Shown piece after piece: positions 45,891-57,764 of a stretch of 64,000 nt of DNA. Position 1 is the first letter of the stretch, and the number at the start of each line of letters is the position of its first letter. The DNA comes from Ceratotherium simum simum (lineage: Eukaryota > Chordata > Mammalia > Perissodactyla > Rhinocerotidae), in contig NW_004454163.1 in the NCBI RefSeq assembly GCF_000283155.1, forward strand, positions 1,261,176 through 1,325,175, written 5' to 3'. The translations under genes and the position numbers were made by a program. The notes under the pieces were generated by a model, which was not told the origin of the DNA, made no database searches, and saw only the letters and a program-made list of their open reading frames with translations.

Positions 45891-47490
45891 TAAGAAAATA
45901 CACTGCTAAGATACAATGTGGTGAGGTATGAAATGCTGTGGAGAAGGGGATGGTAAGGACAGCAGGAGCAGATTAGCAAATACAAAAAGAGGAAAAGAAC
46001 ACAGGCCTCAATGAGTAGAGATCATGGGTTGATACCAAGTTTACCTACATATTAATTTTACTTATACTCATGGTATTGATATAGCTACATAATGTTAAAT
46101 GTTGTAAAGGATATATGTACTACAGCTCATATAGATAGGAAGAATTTAAGTACAGTGTTTAATTGCATGTAGAGTATAAGTCATAGACAATGATTAATCA
46201 ATTTTTAAAATAGTTCATTGTCTTTTTCAAGATATGAGCAAAATGTCTTTTCATGATTGTTGGGAAGATGTGGCATTTATGCCAGCAATTTGAGCCTTAG
46301 AATGAACAGAAGGAATATCTACTCACGAATGATGTACAAACAATTCTCTTTCTCAGTTTGGGAACTTAGTATAGCTGAGCCACAGTTATTGGTTTTCAGG
46401 TACAAATTGTAAATTTCTGTCTCAAAGAAACCTCATTCTAAGTAAGCTTCAGTAACAGCACTGTGTTGTCACTGAGCAGCAAGAAAATGTTGAAGATGTG
46501 TTCTACATTTATATTGTGTGCACACACACATTATTTCTCTCTTAGAATTTCTTTCTATTCTGTTGTCTTATAGGCAGAAACATAGTGTGTGCTGCACGTC
46601 TGCCTGTAAAGCCACATTTTCCTCCCTTCTCTTATTACTAAGTTTTAATAACAACAATAAAAAAAAAAAAAACCTTGAAGACAAAGAGAAAAAAATGGAG
46701 CAAGAGGATATGGATTCTGTTTAATTTAATGGGTTTTAAAAAATCATTTTAAATCTATTTGTTCTTTGTATTACCACAGTGCATAATGACAGCACTTGGA
46801 ATTAATGTACAGCCACGTGCATTACAGCGGGTATTCACCGTAACTTAGCAACAGCTAAGTGTGGTTTCTTCAGCTTGTTGATTTCCATTGCTGGACCTGG
46901 GAGGCCATAGAAAATTCAATTTACTCTAAATTTCTTATGTTGGCAGTTAAATGTTAAGCTCCTGTTTACAGAAAGCTCTTTTGTGAATTGCCAGTTAGAA
47001 TTCAGCAAGCTCCATTCTACACAGCAGGAGGTGTTAGCCATTTTCTTTTTTGGGGAGGGTAGTAGAAAGCAAGTTCCCTCTATAACTCTCTCCTGTCCCC
47101 ATATATTTTAACCATAGTGGTTCCCAAAGAGGAAAAGCAAGAAAGGTATGTCAGCTCACAAAACTTAGAACGGACCTTTAATCCACGGAAAGTTCATAAG
47201 TCTACATGGAATAAATACAAAGAAAAGTCCTTTCACTGTGTCTCAGTAAAAGAAAAGCTGAGCTATAAAACTTTCAAGTCATTATTAGTACTCCTTGCCA
47301 TTAACATACTGATAGGCCCTAGATTCCCATATACTTTGATTTTTATGGGTGAAGGACACCTGGAGGATCCACAAGATCACTAATTTCTATTTTAACAAGA
47401 GAATGTGTTAAAAAAAAAAAAAAAAAAAGCTTACTTATCAGCATATGTAAAAGCAAAATAAATGTTTACACAATAAAATGTGGAGGGAGG
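45891..47490. other. Unassigned sequence
   Basis: No gene recognised. It holds A-runs at 46661-46672 and 47411-47428. The open frame at 47117-47383 starts with GTG and has no known domain. The A18 run near 47411 could be the end of an unrecognised retroposed sequence, but nothing upstream matches a gene I know. Confidence 0.45.
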
Positions 47491-47729
47491 GTGCCGGCCC
47501 CATGGCGTGGTGGTGAAGTGTGCATGCTCTGTGGTGGCCAGGGTTTGATGGTTCGGATCCCAGGCATGCACCAACGCACTGCTTGTCAAGCCATGCTGTG
47601 GCAGTGTCCCATATAAACTAGACGAAGATGGGGACAGATGTTAGCCCAGAGCCAATCTTCCTCAGGAAAAAGAGGAGGATTGGAGTGGATGTTAGCTCGG
47701 GGCTGATCTTCCACACAACGAAAAAAAAA
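47491..47729 (+). mobile_element. ERE-type SINE, plus strand
   Basis: GTGCCGGCCCCATGGCGTGG head, GGTTCGGATCCC B box intact, 'cttgtcaagccatgctgtggcagtgtcccatataaa', then the doubled 3' part 'gatgttagcccagagccaatcttcctc' and 'gatgttagctcggggctgatcttcc', and A9. Full length. Confidence 0.95.
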
Positions 47730-49289
47730 GAGGAGGGAATTAAATTCAAAATTTAATAAGGTCCTTTAAATTAAACACATTTAATTTAAAAATAAACCTC
47801 ATACTTTGTCATTGTTTTACTCCCGGAACAATATTGATCTGTGACTCTGAATCGAGGAAGACAATTCAATGGAGCCACTTTCTATCTGTAAGACTTTAAG
47901 CTGCATCTTTATTGTTTTTTTTTTTTTTCAGCAAAGTATCAAAAAAAGGAAGCAATAAATTTTACTTTATAAATGTATTTATCTTGGTGCTTAGGCAGTT
48001 TACATTAATATATAGTTGCTATATAGAATGTCAACATAAAGTTTGTGTTAACTTCATTTTTCACTACGTTCCACTAAGTAAATAGAGTATTTGTTTTGGA
48101 AGTTTAAAAAAGTAAATTCTTGAGAAATTATTATGGAAATATTTTTTGACTTAAGGAAAATATTAATTAGAAAAAAATTTCATCTCTAATTGCACTCAAA
48201 GTTTTAGATTCATGTTGGAACCTGTAAGACTGAAAGTAAATAGAATATATCATTTGATTGACCCAATTTATTACACATTGTTTTTAATATCAGCTCATGG
48301 TACACTGAGAAATGTATCTCTTTCTCTTTCTGTGAAAAAAAGAAATTCCCACAAGTAGAGGTTTTAATTTAGTCACAATTTGCCTGTGTATATGTGTTCT
48401 ATTTTTGAAATGACTATATTATGAAATCTGGAATATTTCTATTTAAACATTTCCTTTGCATCGACATCTCTTATTATCAAGTTCTCTGCCACATAAAAAA
48501 TTTGATATTCTTTTTCTTTTCTTCACAAACTTATTAAAAAGCTTAGAGGAAATCTGCCCAAAAGCCTTTTCCCATAACTTCCTGAGGCAAATAAATTTAA
48601 TATCCTTTCCCCAACATTCTCTTGAACCTCTGTTTTAATTCACTTTAAAATATGGCAAAGAAAGATAACAGGAAAACGGGTAAGATGGAAGTCAATAAGA
48701 CGGCTAGTGATAAGGTGTTAAGGGAGAAAATTCTCATTGATAGGGTACCTTAGAAGGTTTAAGAATGACCTCAAAAAATTATGAAAAAGTGAAAAGCATA
48801 CAAAAATATTATCTGATTACCATATAATAAATTAGAAATGTAAAGTGAAAAGGGACACCAAAATATTCCCTTCACTTGGAAAATATAAATCATTTGACCA
48901 ACAAACCAACAAACAATAGCAAAACCCAACAGACAAACAAAAGAAACAGACTCTTCTAAACAATAAAAGGGACAATCAGAATGGGAATTATTTAGAAATC
49001 AACACAATAAAATCTCTGCAAAGAAAACCATGCGGGATATTTCCTTTGAAGAAAATTTATTAGGGGGAAAAAAGCATCAACAAACTAGGCATTCAACTCA
49101 AGAAGCAAAGAAAACAAACAAACAAAAATAATAAAAAGCCATACTAAGTGGAACGGTTTGATTTAAAGTAGACAAAAATTTTGAAAAGACCAATAAAATA
49201 GGCCAAACTTTGAAAAAATGATGATAAAGAGAGAGAAGAGAGAAGAGAAAACAAACAATATTATGAAAGAGAAAGAAAGCCCATAATTC
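47730..49289. other. Unassigned AT-rich sequence, possible L1 debris
   Basis: The segment 48750-49280 has A-rich text reminiscent of L1 ORF2 ('gattaccatataataaattagaaatg'), but too diverged to call. A T14 run lies at 47916-47929. No gene seen. Confidence 0.4.
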
Positions 49290-50955
49290 ATTTAGGGAAC
49301 GAGTATTCGGCAAACACTATGCACCAAATATTGCTATATGCTCTAGGAATATAGCGGTAGTGAAACATACAAAATCCCTCCCTTCATGGAATTGACACTA
49401 GCATAGAGGGACAGACAGTACATCACTAAGTAGGATGAACTATTAAACTATGTAATATATCAGAGCGTAACAAGTACTACAGAGAAAAATAAAGGAAGAG
49501 GGTTGCAATTTTTAGATAGGCTGATAAGGGAAGACCTCACTGAGAAGTAAAACTGAGTAGAGTCCTGAGGGAAGCTGGTGAGTAAATCATACACATATCT
49601 GAGGGAGAGAAGTTTATGCAAACAAAACAGTTCCCTGAGCTAGGAGTTCACCAGGTATGTTTGAGGAAAGGCAGAGATCCCTAGAGTGGGATTGAGCAGG
49701 GAATGGTGAAGAGCAGAAAATGAGACCAGAGAAGTAATAAAGCACCTGGTCTTATTATTTTATCATTTATCATTTTAAGGACTGAGGTGTACTTGAAATG
49801 AAATAGGAAGCCATTAAAGGGTTCCAACAGTGGAGAAATATGGTCTGAACAAAATTTAAGTTTGGTTGATTTGTGTAGAAAACAATGAGGAATGGCAAGT
49901 TCAGAAGGAAAGAGATCAGTTAGGAAACAACTTTAATAACCCAAGCAAGAGATAAAGGTGACTTTCACTAAACTGGTAACAGTAGAAAAAATGAGACGTA
50001 GTTAGTCCTATATATACTATTAAGATAGAGCTAATGGAACTTTCTAGCTGATTTGGAATATAAGATAAAGGGAGGAGGCAAGGTTGTCTCCAAAATTTTA
50101 GCAACTAGAAGAATTGAAATGCTATTTGCTGACATGTGGAAGATGATGAGAGGTAGAGGGTTTTGGGGATATCAAGAGCTTGGTTTCGGACATGTTTCAA
50201 CTGAAATGACCATTAGACTTCCACATGGAAAACTTCATGAGTGTGCAGTTGGATTTATTAGTCTGGAGCTCAGGAGAGATGAATGCACAGATGTAAATTT
50301 GACATTGAGATCACCAAAGGAATAAGTGTAGGGGAATAGATATGAAGTCCTGGGCATTCTGACAATTAGGGAAGGGGCAATAAAAAAGAATCTGTAAGGG
50401 AGACTGAGTAGGAGTGACCAGGCTATTAAGATGAAAAACAGGTATGTTGCCACAGAGGTCAAGTGAAGTCAATTGAATCAAATATTGCTCAGAGATGTCT
50501 CTTGGTTTTAGCTAACAATATGATGACCTTGATGAAAGCAGTTTTAGTGTAGTGATTGAGTAACAAAAGTCTCATAGAAGAGGGTTCAAGACAGAATTTG
50601 AGGGGAAAATTAGGAAATGATAACAGAAAGACAAGTTTTTCAAATAATTTTGCTGTAAAAGGAAAAAGAGAAAAGTGTTGGTAGCTGGATACTGATATTG
50701 GGTCCAGAGAAGTTCCCTTTTTTTTTTAGATGGCTAAAATAATAACTTTTTTTACGTTCACAGCAAGAATAGAGTTGAGCAAGGAATTGATAATGGAGGA
50801 GACAGAAGGGAGAATTTCTGGATGACCTTAAATATGTAAGAGGGGCTGAGATATACAGCACCAAATTAAACCATAATAACAGGATAAAAGAGTCTATGGG
50901 CACACAGACAAGTTAGTGTCTAGGTATAGCGGTGCGAGGTTGTAGAAATTTCATT
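49290..50955 (-). mobile_element. Long L2 LINE, minus strand, part 1
   Basis: Plus-strand text is antisense L2 over a long range: 'tatgctctaggaatatagcgg', 'ctccctt-catggaattgac' region, 'cctcactgagaagtaaaac', 'gaagccattaaagggttcc', 'gaccaggctattaagatg' and 'ggtagctggatactgatattggg'. This covers much of the late ORF2 through the reverse transcriptase region. No frame is open. It continues after the inserted ERE. Confidence 0.8.
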
Positions 50956-50971
50956 TTGGTTGTATTGTTTT

Positions 50972-51274
50972 TTGTTTTTTTAATTTATATCAGCTTTTAC
51001 TGCTATAAATTAGCACTAATATATTTTTTTTTGCTGGGAAAGATTCAACCTGAGCTAACATCTGTTGCCAATCTTCCTCTTTTTTTTTCCCTCCCCAAAG
51101 CCCGAGTACATAGTTGCATATTTTAGTTGTAAGTCCTTTTAGTTCTTTTACGTGAGCCACTGCCACAGCATGGCTACTGACAGATGAGTGGTGTGGTTCT
51201 GCACCTGGGAACCTAACCTGGGCTGCCAAAGTGGAGAGTGCTGAACTTTAACCACTAGGCCATCAGGGCTGCTC
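50972..51274 (-). mobile_element. ERE-type SINE splitting the L2, 16-bp duplication
   Basis: ERE read from 51274: GAGCAGCCCTGATGGCCTAGTGG head and A box, 'ggttaggttccc' B-box area, then an 'agaggaagattggcaacagatgttagctcaggttg' end. The insertion also includes about 57 bp of AT-rich sequence beyond the normal tail (50972-51028). Duplication TTGGTTGTATTGTTTT (50956-50971) and TTGGTTGCATTGTTTT (51275-51290), one mismatch. Confidence 0.9.
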
Positions 51275-51290
51275 TTGGTTGCATTGTTTT

Positions 51291-51850
51291 CTCAGAAAAA
51301 TAGAAATCAAACTATTAGCTAAGAGTATGGATGCAGGAGAGGAGGCTATATGTATGAGGAAACAGTTGAAGGCATAAAATAATTGACTAGAAGAGTGGGA
51401 ATGTCAAAGGACTAAGGAGATATAAAGTATGCTTGCTACGCCCACTTAAGGTTAGTGATTAGGAATTCAATATGTAAATAATCAGCAAAACTATGTCTTT
51501 TTCTGCAGCCACATTCAACATAGTGGGTGACAACATAGAGTAAGCAGAGGGTTGGTAATAACCAAGGTTTGATTTAGCTAAGTGAATAACAGAAAGTGAG
51601 AGAGAGACAATGGAGTTGCAGAATATGCTTATAATGATTGGCTATGGAATTCAAACTGGAAAGGAAAAGAAATGAATACATGAAGATAGTGATACACAGT
51701 GAAAAGATAGTAGAATCAACAAATTGAAAGTATTATTGATTTGGATGACTTGGGATATAGAGTACCAGAAAAAGTTGGCTGAAAAGATAAAGTGATGGTA
51801 GTTGAAGGGTAAAACGTATGAAGTTAAAATGATTGAAGGTTTTTAATTAT
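51291..51850 (-). mobile_element. Long L2 LINE, minus strand, part 2
   Basis: Antisense L2 text resumes: 'ctacgcccacttaaggttagtgattaggaattc', 'cagccacattcaacatag', 'agtaagcagagggttgg' and 'agctaagtgaataacagaaagtgagag'. It extends the same copy toward its 5' region, so with part 1 about 2.2 kb of one L2 is preserved. Confidence 0.75.
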
Positions 51851-52200
51851 AGGTAATAACAAGGCAAAGGGTATAATAATGGAAGCAAATAATTGAAAAA
51901 AATATGGAAGAGGTAAAAAATGTAAGATAATGACATGTATAATTTCATAAAAATAGATTTGAAAATATAGAAAAGTTGGTTAAATTTCAAAGAATAAACA
52001 GACATATATTTGACTCAAAAATATATAGGAAATCTATATTATTAATTTGAGTAATAATATATAAGTAATTGACAAGATAAACAAAGACCAAAAAAGAACA
52101 AGTTACCTCTGGGATATTTTATGGACAGGTTCTAACTAACCTGCAAAATAATATCCCATCAATAGAGAATGCTGAAATACATCATTGTACATCTACGCTA

Positions 52201-52591
52201 GCCAGACATGGTGGTCTAGTGGTTAAGATTCACCATGCTCACCACCCTGGCCCAGGTTTGGGTTCGTTTCCCAGTCTGTTGGTTGTCATACTGTGGTGGC
52301 TGCATTTTGCTGTGACACTGAAGGCTCTGCCAACAGGATTTCTAATACCAGGAGGGTCACTCATGGTGGACAGGTTTCAGTGGAGCTTCCATACTAGACA
52401 GATTAGGAAGAAGGAAGAAGGACCTGGCCATCCACTTCTGAAAAAAATTGGCCATGAAAACCCTATGAATAGCAGCGGAGCATCGTTTGATGTAGCACTG
52501 GAAAGTGAGAGGATGGTGCGAAAAGATTGGGCAGGGTTCCATTCTGCTGTACACAGGGTCACTAGGAGTCAGAATGGACTCCACGGCATTA
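52201..52591 (+). mobile_element. tRNA-Glu-like SINE with RTE-like tail, 12-bp duplication
   Basis: Head CATGGTGGTCTAGTGGTTAAG followed by a TTGGGTTCG-type B box and TTCCCAGTC, as in tRNA-Glu. The body contains 'tggtggacaggtttcagtgg', 'tggccatgaaaaccctatg' and 'agagaggatggtgcg'. The tail reads CAGGGTCACTAGGAGTCAG..GACT, resembling the RTE 3' end at 30655-30690. Flanked by ACATCTACGCTA (52189-52200) and ACATCTATGCTA (52592-52603). It is a 391-bp element, longer than ERE, and the same family as 3886-4307. The 132-codon open frame across it is not a gene. Confidence 0.85.
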
Positions 52592-52603
52592 ACATCTATG
52601 CTA

Positions 52604-53191
52604 GAAAGAGTATGTAGAGCCATTGAAAGAATGAAGTGAATTTGTATGACTTGAAATAAAAACTATGAAAAATGATATATTTTTGAGTGGAACACTACTA
52701 TCAGAACAGTGAAGTATAGTATGTTACAATTTATTTTGTTTGTTTGTTTGTTTGTTTTGAAGAATATACAAATATACGAATGACATTTTTAGGAGCTACA
52801 ATAACTTTTGAAGCTAGATACTCTCTTGAGTGTGTATTTGGAAATTCAGGATGGAAGAAATTCATATTTTTCAATGCAAACACATTTATTGACATGATTT
52901 CTTGCCAAATATGTGCACGTTATTTTTCGTGATAGATTTTAATAAGTCAAAAACACTCTCACTAACATATTCTTGGTATATGTATGGTATGTATATTCAG
53001 ATGCCTCAAAATCTTGAGAAAGGCAGTGATGACATTTAAATGAGAGAGTCTGTGGGAAAAAGAATTACAAACTTCCTTGAAATTTAGTTTTAATTTCCTC
53101 AATAATTTGAAACATATAATTCCGTAAAAGAGATTAATCACTCTAGAATGAGTTACTTTACAAATACTATAGCTATAAATTAAAATTTTCC
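52604..53191. other. Unassigned sequence
   Basis: A (TTTG)4 run lies at 52737-52757. Nothing else recognised. Confidence 0.45.
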
Positions 53192-53213
53192 TTTATAATA
53201 TATGTGAAGTACA

Positions 53214-53418
53214 GGCTGGCCCCGTGGCTTAGCGGTTAAGTGCGCGTGCTCCGCTGCTGGCGGCCCGGGTTCGGATCCCGGCGCGCACCGATGTACCGCT
53301 TCTCTGGCCATGCTGAGGCCGCGTCCCACATACAGCAACTAGAAGGATGTGCAACTATGACATACAACTGTCTACTGGGGCTTTGGGGAGAAAAAATAAA
53401 TAAATAAATAAATAATTG
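53214..53418 (+). mobile_element. Young ERE-type SINE with perfect 22-bp duplication
   Basis: Almost undamaged head GGCTGGCCCCGTGGCTTAGCGG, A box TGGCTTAGCGG (53225-53235), B box GGTTCGGATCC (53268-53278), many intact CpGs (GCGCGCACCG), then 'catgctgaggccgcgtccc', 'aactagaaggatgtgcaac', 'gctttggggag' and an (AAAT)n tail. The 22 bases at 53192-53213 are repeated exactly at 53419-53440. Undecayed CpGs and the perfect duplication indicate a recent insertion, possibly still polymorphic. This subtype ends after 'gctttggggag' and lacks the 'gttagctcagg' 3' part. Confidence 0.97.
53225..53278 (+). promoter_or_regulatory. Internal Pol III promoter (A and B boxes) of the young ERE
   Basis: A box TGGCTTAGCGG at 53225-53235 fits TRGYNNARNNG. 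B box GGTTCGGATCC at 53268-53278 fits GGTTCGANNCC with one change. Spacing is about 32 bp. It is the best-preserved pair among the SINEs of the window. Confidence 0.8.
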
Positions 53419-53440
53419 TTTATAATATATGTGAAGTACA

Positions 53441-54718
53441 AACCATTTTTACACCAAAAACAAGGTGAATATAGGAAGCAATGCAGCAGGATAGCAGTAT
53501 TTAGTATAATAAAATGTTAGAAATCTTGCATGTAAAATGCATATTCAGATATATGAATATTGCTTCTCTATGACTTCAAGCTTTCTTAATTCATTTAAAG
53601 GAGAGATGTCATCTTTGTATTAATTTTTATAGTCATTTAAATTTAATTTTTTGATACTTGACAGTTCCTTCTTCAGTTTGCAGTCTTTTCTTCCCTTAGG
53701 TGATTTGTGTTCACTAACTACAAGATTTTTTAAAATATGAAAACAAAGGCTGTCATTTCTGTTATTGCCCTCATTAAGCCAGAAATGGTCTGGCGTATGT
53801 GTGTGTACCCACATGCATTGTGTTTTCTAGTAGGGCTGACAAATACAAATGATGCCTATGTGCAGTGCTTGTATGTGAGATATAAAATAAATTTTTGCCA
53901 ATCTTGATGTTATCCTCACAATTACATTCTTGGATGGCCAAAATAATATTTTAAGTTTGTAAGGATTTTTTTGAATACTGAAAATGTCTTTGACTATTCC
54001 ATAAAAACAAAAAAGATTCATGAATAAATATGTATTGTTTTTGATAAACTATATATTTGATGGTGATGTGATTATCCTTTTGTATTTCTTTTTATCATAT
54101 AGCAATTTATATTACCATAGAAAAATGAAGCTAAAACTAAGTAAGTAAACTGGAAGTTTTGGAGGAATGCTATGAATGTACAACTGGGGTATTTGAGGCA
54201 TTTGAGAGAACTAGCCTTTCTCTTTCAAGTCTCGTAGTGTCTGGATACACTGATCACTATTTATCTCCCAGTTAGAGGGTCCCAACATCTCAGCTCTTGG
54301 AAATCATGTAACAGGAGCACTGTCTACCCTGGCACCCTAATTTATCAAATCAGGAGACAATTTAAATCTCATGCAAAATGCTTCTAGTATGGAATCTCAC
54401 AGTAGCTTGACCTTCTGTTAGTGATCACATTCCCTCTGCCTCTATAGCAGTCCACCCCATAGTGGTACCCTCAACATCACTCACAAAAAATCTATGCTCT
54501 GACAACAGCTCCTATTTTTCCACCTCCCTTATGCCTTTGTTTCCTATAAACTTCCCTTGAAATATCATAGTTCCTTTTTTGAATTTGCCTACTTTTTGTA
54601 TTGTTTCTCATTCTGAAAACCATGGTGACTCATTTCAAATAAAATATCATATCTTAATTTCTCAAGTCAATTTTCTTCTCCTGCACCCCGATGCTGCTGC
54701 AGGTTAAAATACAAAATT
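53441..54718. other. Unassigned sequence
   Basis: No gene or repeat assigned. Minus-strand open frames (53620-53814 and 53827-54021) have no recognisable domain. Confidence 0.45.
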
Positions 54719-55127
54719 TGTTATAAACAAAACAAAACAAAATTCAGCTGAGTAAACTTGACAGATCTTATTGGCTTCATTCAATGATTCATGAATAGGG
54801 CAGCATCACATCTAGCAGATAGAAAGTTGCCATGAGGAGCTGCACGAAATGAAAGACTTTTATAGGCAGAAGGAAGCAGAACAAGGAAGTTACACTAGCA
54901 AAGAGCAGATTGGTTGTGGCAAGGTCACCTTCCTTTAGGGGATGGGAGGGGTCTATCAGGCAGATTACCTCTCTAGTGCTGACCAGGCGATTGCAGATTG
55001 ACTGATTTAAGATTTCATTCCTGGGAGAGGCTGAAACTGTAATTAACTTAGGTACTAAGTATCAGTTTGGTGATGTGGGGCTTAGCACAAGTGACTCCAT
55101 TTTGGGCCTGTTGTCTCTTTTTTAACA
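54719..55127 (-). mobile_element. Solo LTR, minus strand (about 409 bp)
   Basis: Read on the minus strand: TGTTAAAAAAGAGAC start, CCTATAAAAG TATA box (54857-54866 complement), an AATAAG polyadenylation-like signal, a T-rich end and TTATAACA. TG/CA ends form short inverted repeats (TGTTATAA and TTTTAACA on the plus strand). No duplication is visible and no internal sequence is attached. The class is uncertain, probably ERV1 or ERVL. Confidence 0.7.
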
Positions 55128-55364
55128 GACTCTACTGTCTAGTACATTAAAATATATAGTTTATACTCCAATTTAGAACTTTCACTACTGCTGGACACTT
55201 ATTGTACTTGTCCCCAGATGGAGTTCTTGCAATGCATTTTATACTTAGCAGTCTCATCAAATTTCCTAACACCATCATCTACTTTTTACTTCTAGCAAAT
55301 GCTCTTTTTGTCCTGTTTAACAAAGAAATAGATACCATGCTTTGAGTTAATTTCTTGCCTTCAC

Positions 55365-56115
55365 TCATTTATTCATTCAACATAAGAGCTTATTCTGCCC
55401 TCTGCAAAATATCGATATTTTATATTGGAGAAACAAGAATAGAATATGTCTTTCCGCCTTGAACAGCTCAGAGACTGGTGGAAAAACACACATTTAAGTG
55501 GTCATATGTGCATCATGGCAAATGCTTCGAGGGGCTATGTAGTTCATGTGCTGCGGGCACAGAAATGAACACAAAGTAATTCTACCAGGGAAGGCTACAT
55601 AGATTATGAATACATATTGACGAGAATATTTCTAGTAAAGACATTAGTTTCAGCATGTGAAAATTTTGCACGTGTTAAAAGGCATATAGGGTTCAAGGAA
55701 CTATAGGTAATTATTTATAATTGAATTCGGAAATAACATTTTCAATTGTACATTTTAAAAAGTTAACTGGAACAACAGCATGATGTGACTCAAAGTGCAA
55801 AAACCTGGAACAGGGATATCAGTTTGAGGATTTTTACCATAGCTCAGGGACTGAACGAGGATATCTAAAATGAGACAGGGGCATTGGAAAGAGAAGGGAG
55901 ATAAAATAGATATTGAAGAGCTAGAAGTGGAGGAATTTGAGGACTGATTAAATAGAGGAGATAAGGAAGAGAAAATGATCACTATTGTTACTACTCTTTG
56001 AGAATTTGATATAGGAAGCAAGGCCAATTTTTGAAGAAAAGTTGATGAGCTCTATTTTGGCTGTATTGAATTTGAGGTACATTTTAAACATTCCGAAGGA
56101 GACTTGTAAGCATTT
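55365..56115 (-). mobile_element. L2 LINE fragment, minus strand
   Basis: Antisense L2 phrases: 'cattcaacataagagc', 'accagggaaggctac', 'gagctctattttggctgtattgaatttgaggtac' and 'gaaggagacttg'. Diverged and with gaps. Confidence 0.6.
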
Positions 56116-57700
56116 GAATGCCTTATACCCCTAAATATAACAAGAGACTTTCTCCCCTCACACTCCTTTCAAAAAAAATCTCCAAGAAAAGACCTATTTT
56201 GTATTTGAATCCATACCACATCTCTCATCTTATGAGGGTTTTTTTTTTCCAATTACTTTATTTGGAGCATCAAAGTAATGTTGAGAGATGACACATTAGC
56301 CTGAAATAACTTCAATCAATGCTAATTTGGGGAACTTATAGAGGTCATCAATGGAAAAGTAGAAAAGGAAGCAAAGAAAATTAACACCAATTAGTCTATA
56401 TTCCTCGGAGTGTGACCTCACAGATGTAAAGGCCGAATGTCATCACAAACAAGCTCGTTAAATACTTTAAAGAAGCAATAGAGAAAATGGTTATGTAGCA
56501 GAGATTACAAAGATATTCTAAAAGGAGAGAAAGAAAAAGATGTTCTGTTATACCAATTGCTTACCTGTGGCTTTGGGTAAAATTTGCCGTGACAGCATAA
56601 TACATGGATTCAACCTTGGCCACCTCTCAGGCAACATAGATGATCAAGAAGATGATATTCTATAGAAATCTGTGTTATACAAATCCAAAAAAATAACTCT
56701 GATAAAATGAGAGTCTCTGATGTTGAAAATTAAAGTTCAAACAAAATGTTTTCATTATTATTTTATATAATATGTAGTTTTAAATATGTGTAATAAATTA
56801 AATATTATAATTATACTTTTTGAATACTTAATCTACAATCTGAAAGTAAAGTACGTGTTCAAAACTCTGGGAATTTTATATTTGTGTTTACCTTATCTTT
56901 CAGCATATACATTAAATGGGGCTGGAGTTCCCAACAGGGGTATGTACCATATTTACCAAATAGGAATCTGAAGGACATACCCTAGGCATTGAATTAGAAG
57001 CCCTTGTCTTCCCATCATATAACTCTTACCCTCCCAACTGTGCCCAGTCCATGCAATTGAATTATTTCAAGTTTTTATTTTCCCTTCAATTTCCTATTAG
57101 AACTCAAGCCTAGCTTTAAAGTCAGATAATAGGGCTAGAGTCCATAGTGCCTAGCACTTTATAACCTCATGACCAGAGTATTATACTGAAAGCCATATAT
57201 TTTCAGCTGCTAACTGGTGTTCTGCTTTAAATTATACGTATCCCCTCTGGGACAACTTCCCTTACAAAACACAACTTCTCTGTTAATGCAAATATAGGCA
57301 ATGGCCAGAGACTACCGCTGCTGGGCTTCATCCACAAATTAAAATCCTCCAGGTATTACAGTGATCATTATGGCTGCATAATAAGGAATGAAACTTAAGG
57401 TGTTAGTGACAAACATCTGGCAATCACAATGGGGAGCCGACTGACACTATGGAAGAGAAGAGAGACAGAAAGAAACCAGGTCCATGAACAATACTTAAAA
57501 AATTTCAAACCAAATCCTGAAGTCTAAGTTCTTATTTTATAAGCCAATGAAACTCCTTTATTATTTAAGCTATTTTGAGATCAGTTACTGTTATATGTAA
57601 CCCCATTCAACTTTATCATTATTTAATATTCTACATTCTTCTTTAAACATAGTCATTTTCCTTTTCCCATTGTAAAGGTATTCTCCTTGGCCCTAATTAT
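56116..57700. other. Unassigned sequence
   Basis: No gene or repeat firmly recognised. Confidence 0.45.
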
Positions 57701-57708
57701 CCCACATT

Positions 57709-57764
57709 CAGCATACCTCTCAGCTGAGTTTGTGTGCAGCATACCTCTCAGCTGAGTTTGTGTG
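57709..57764. repeat. Exact 28-bp tandem duplication
   Basis: The unit starting CAGCATACCTCTCAGC and ending GAGTTTGTGTG occurs twice without a mismatch, at 57709-57736 and 57737-57764. It lies at the edge of an L2 fragment. Perfect identity suggests a recent event or a collapsed/expanded assembly spot. Confidence 0.97.

Noticed and set aside
52219..52617. 132-codon open frame
   Set aside because: It lies within the tRNA-Glu-like SINE and runs into the duplication; no domain.
53214..53290. A true tRNA gene
   Set aside because: The A and B boxes belong to an ERE SINE with tail and duplication; there is no complete cloverleaf or CCA-type acceptor pairing.
57709..57764. CRISPR-like or direct-repeat array
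   Set aside because: Only two adjacent units with no spacers, in a mammalian repeat context.
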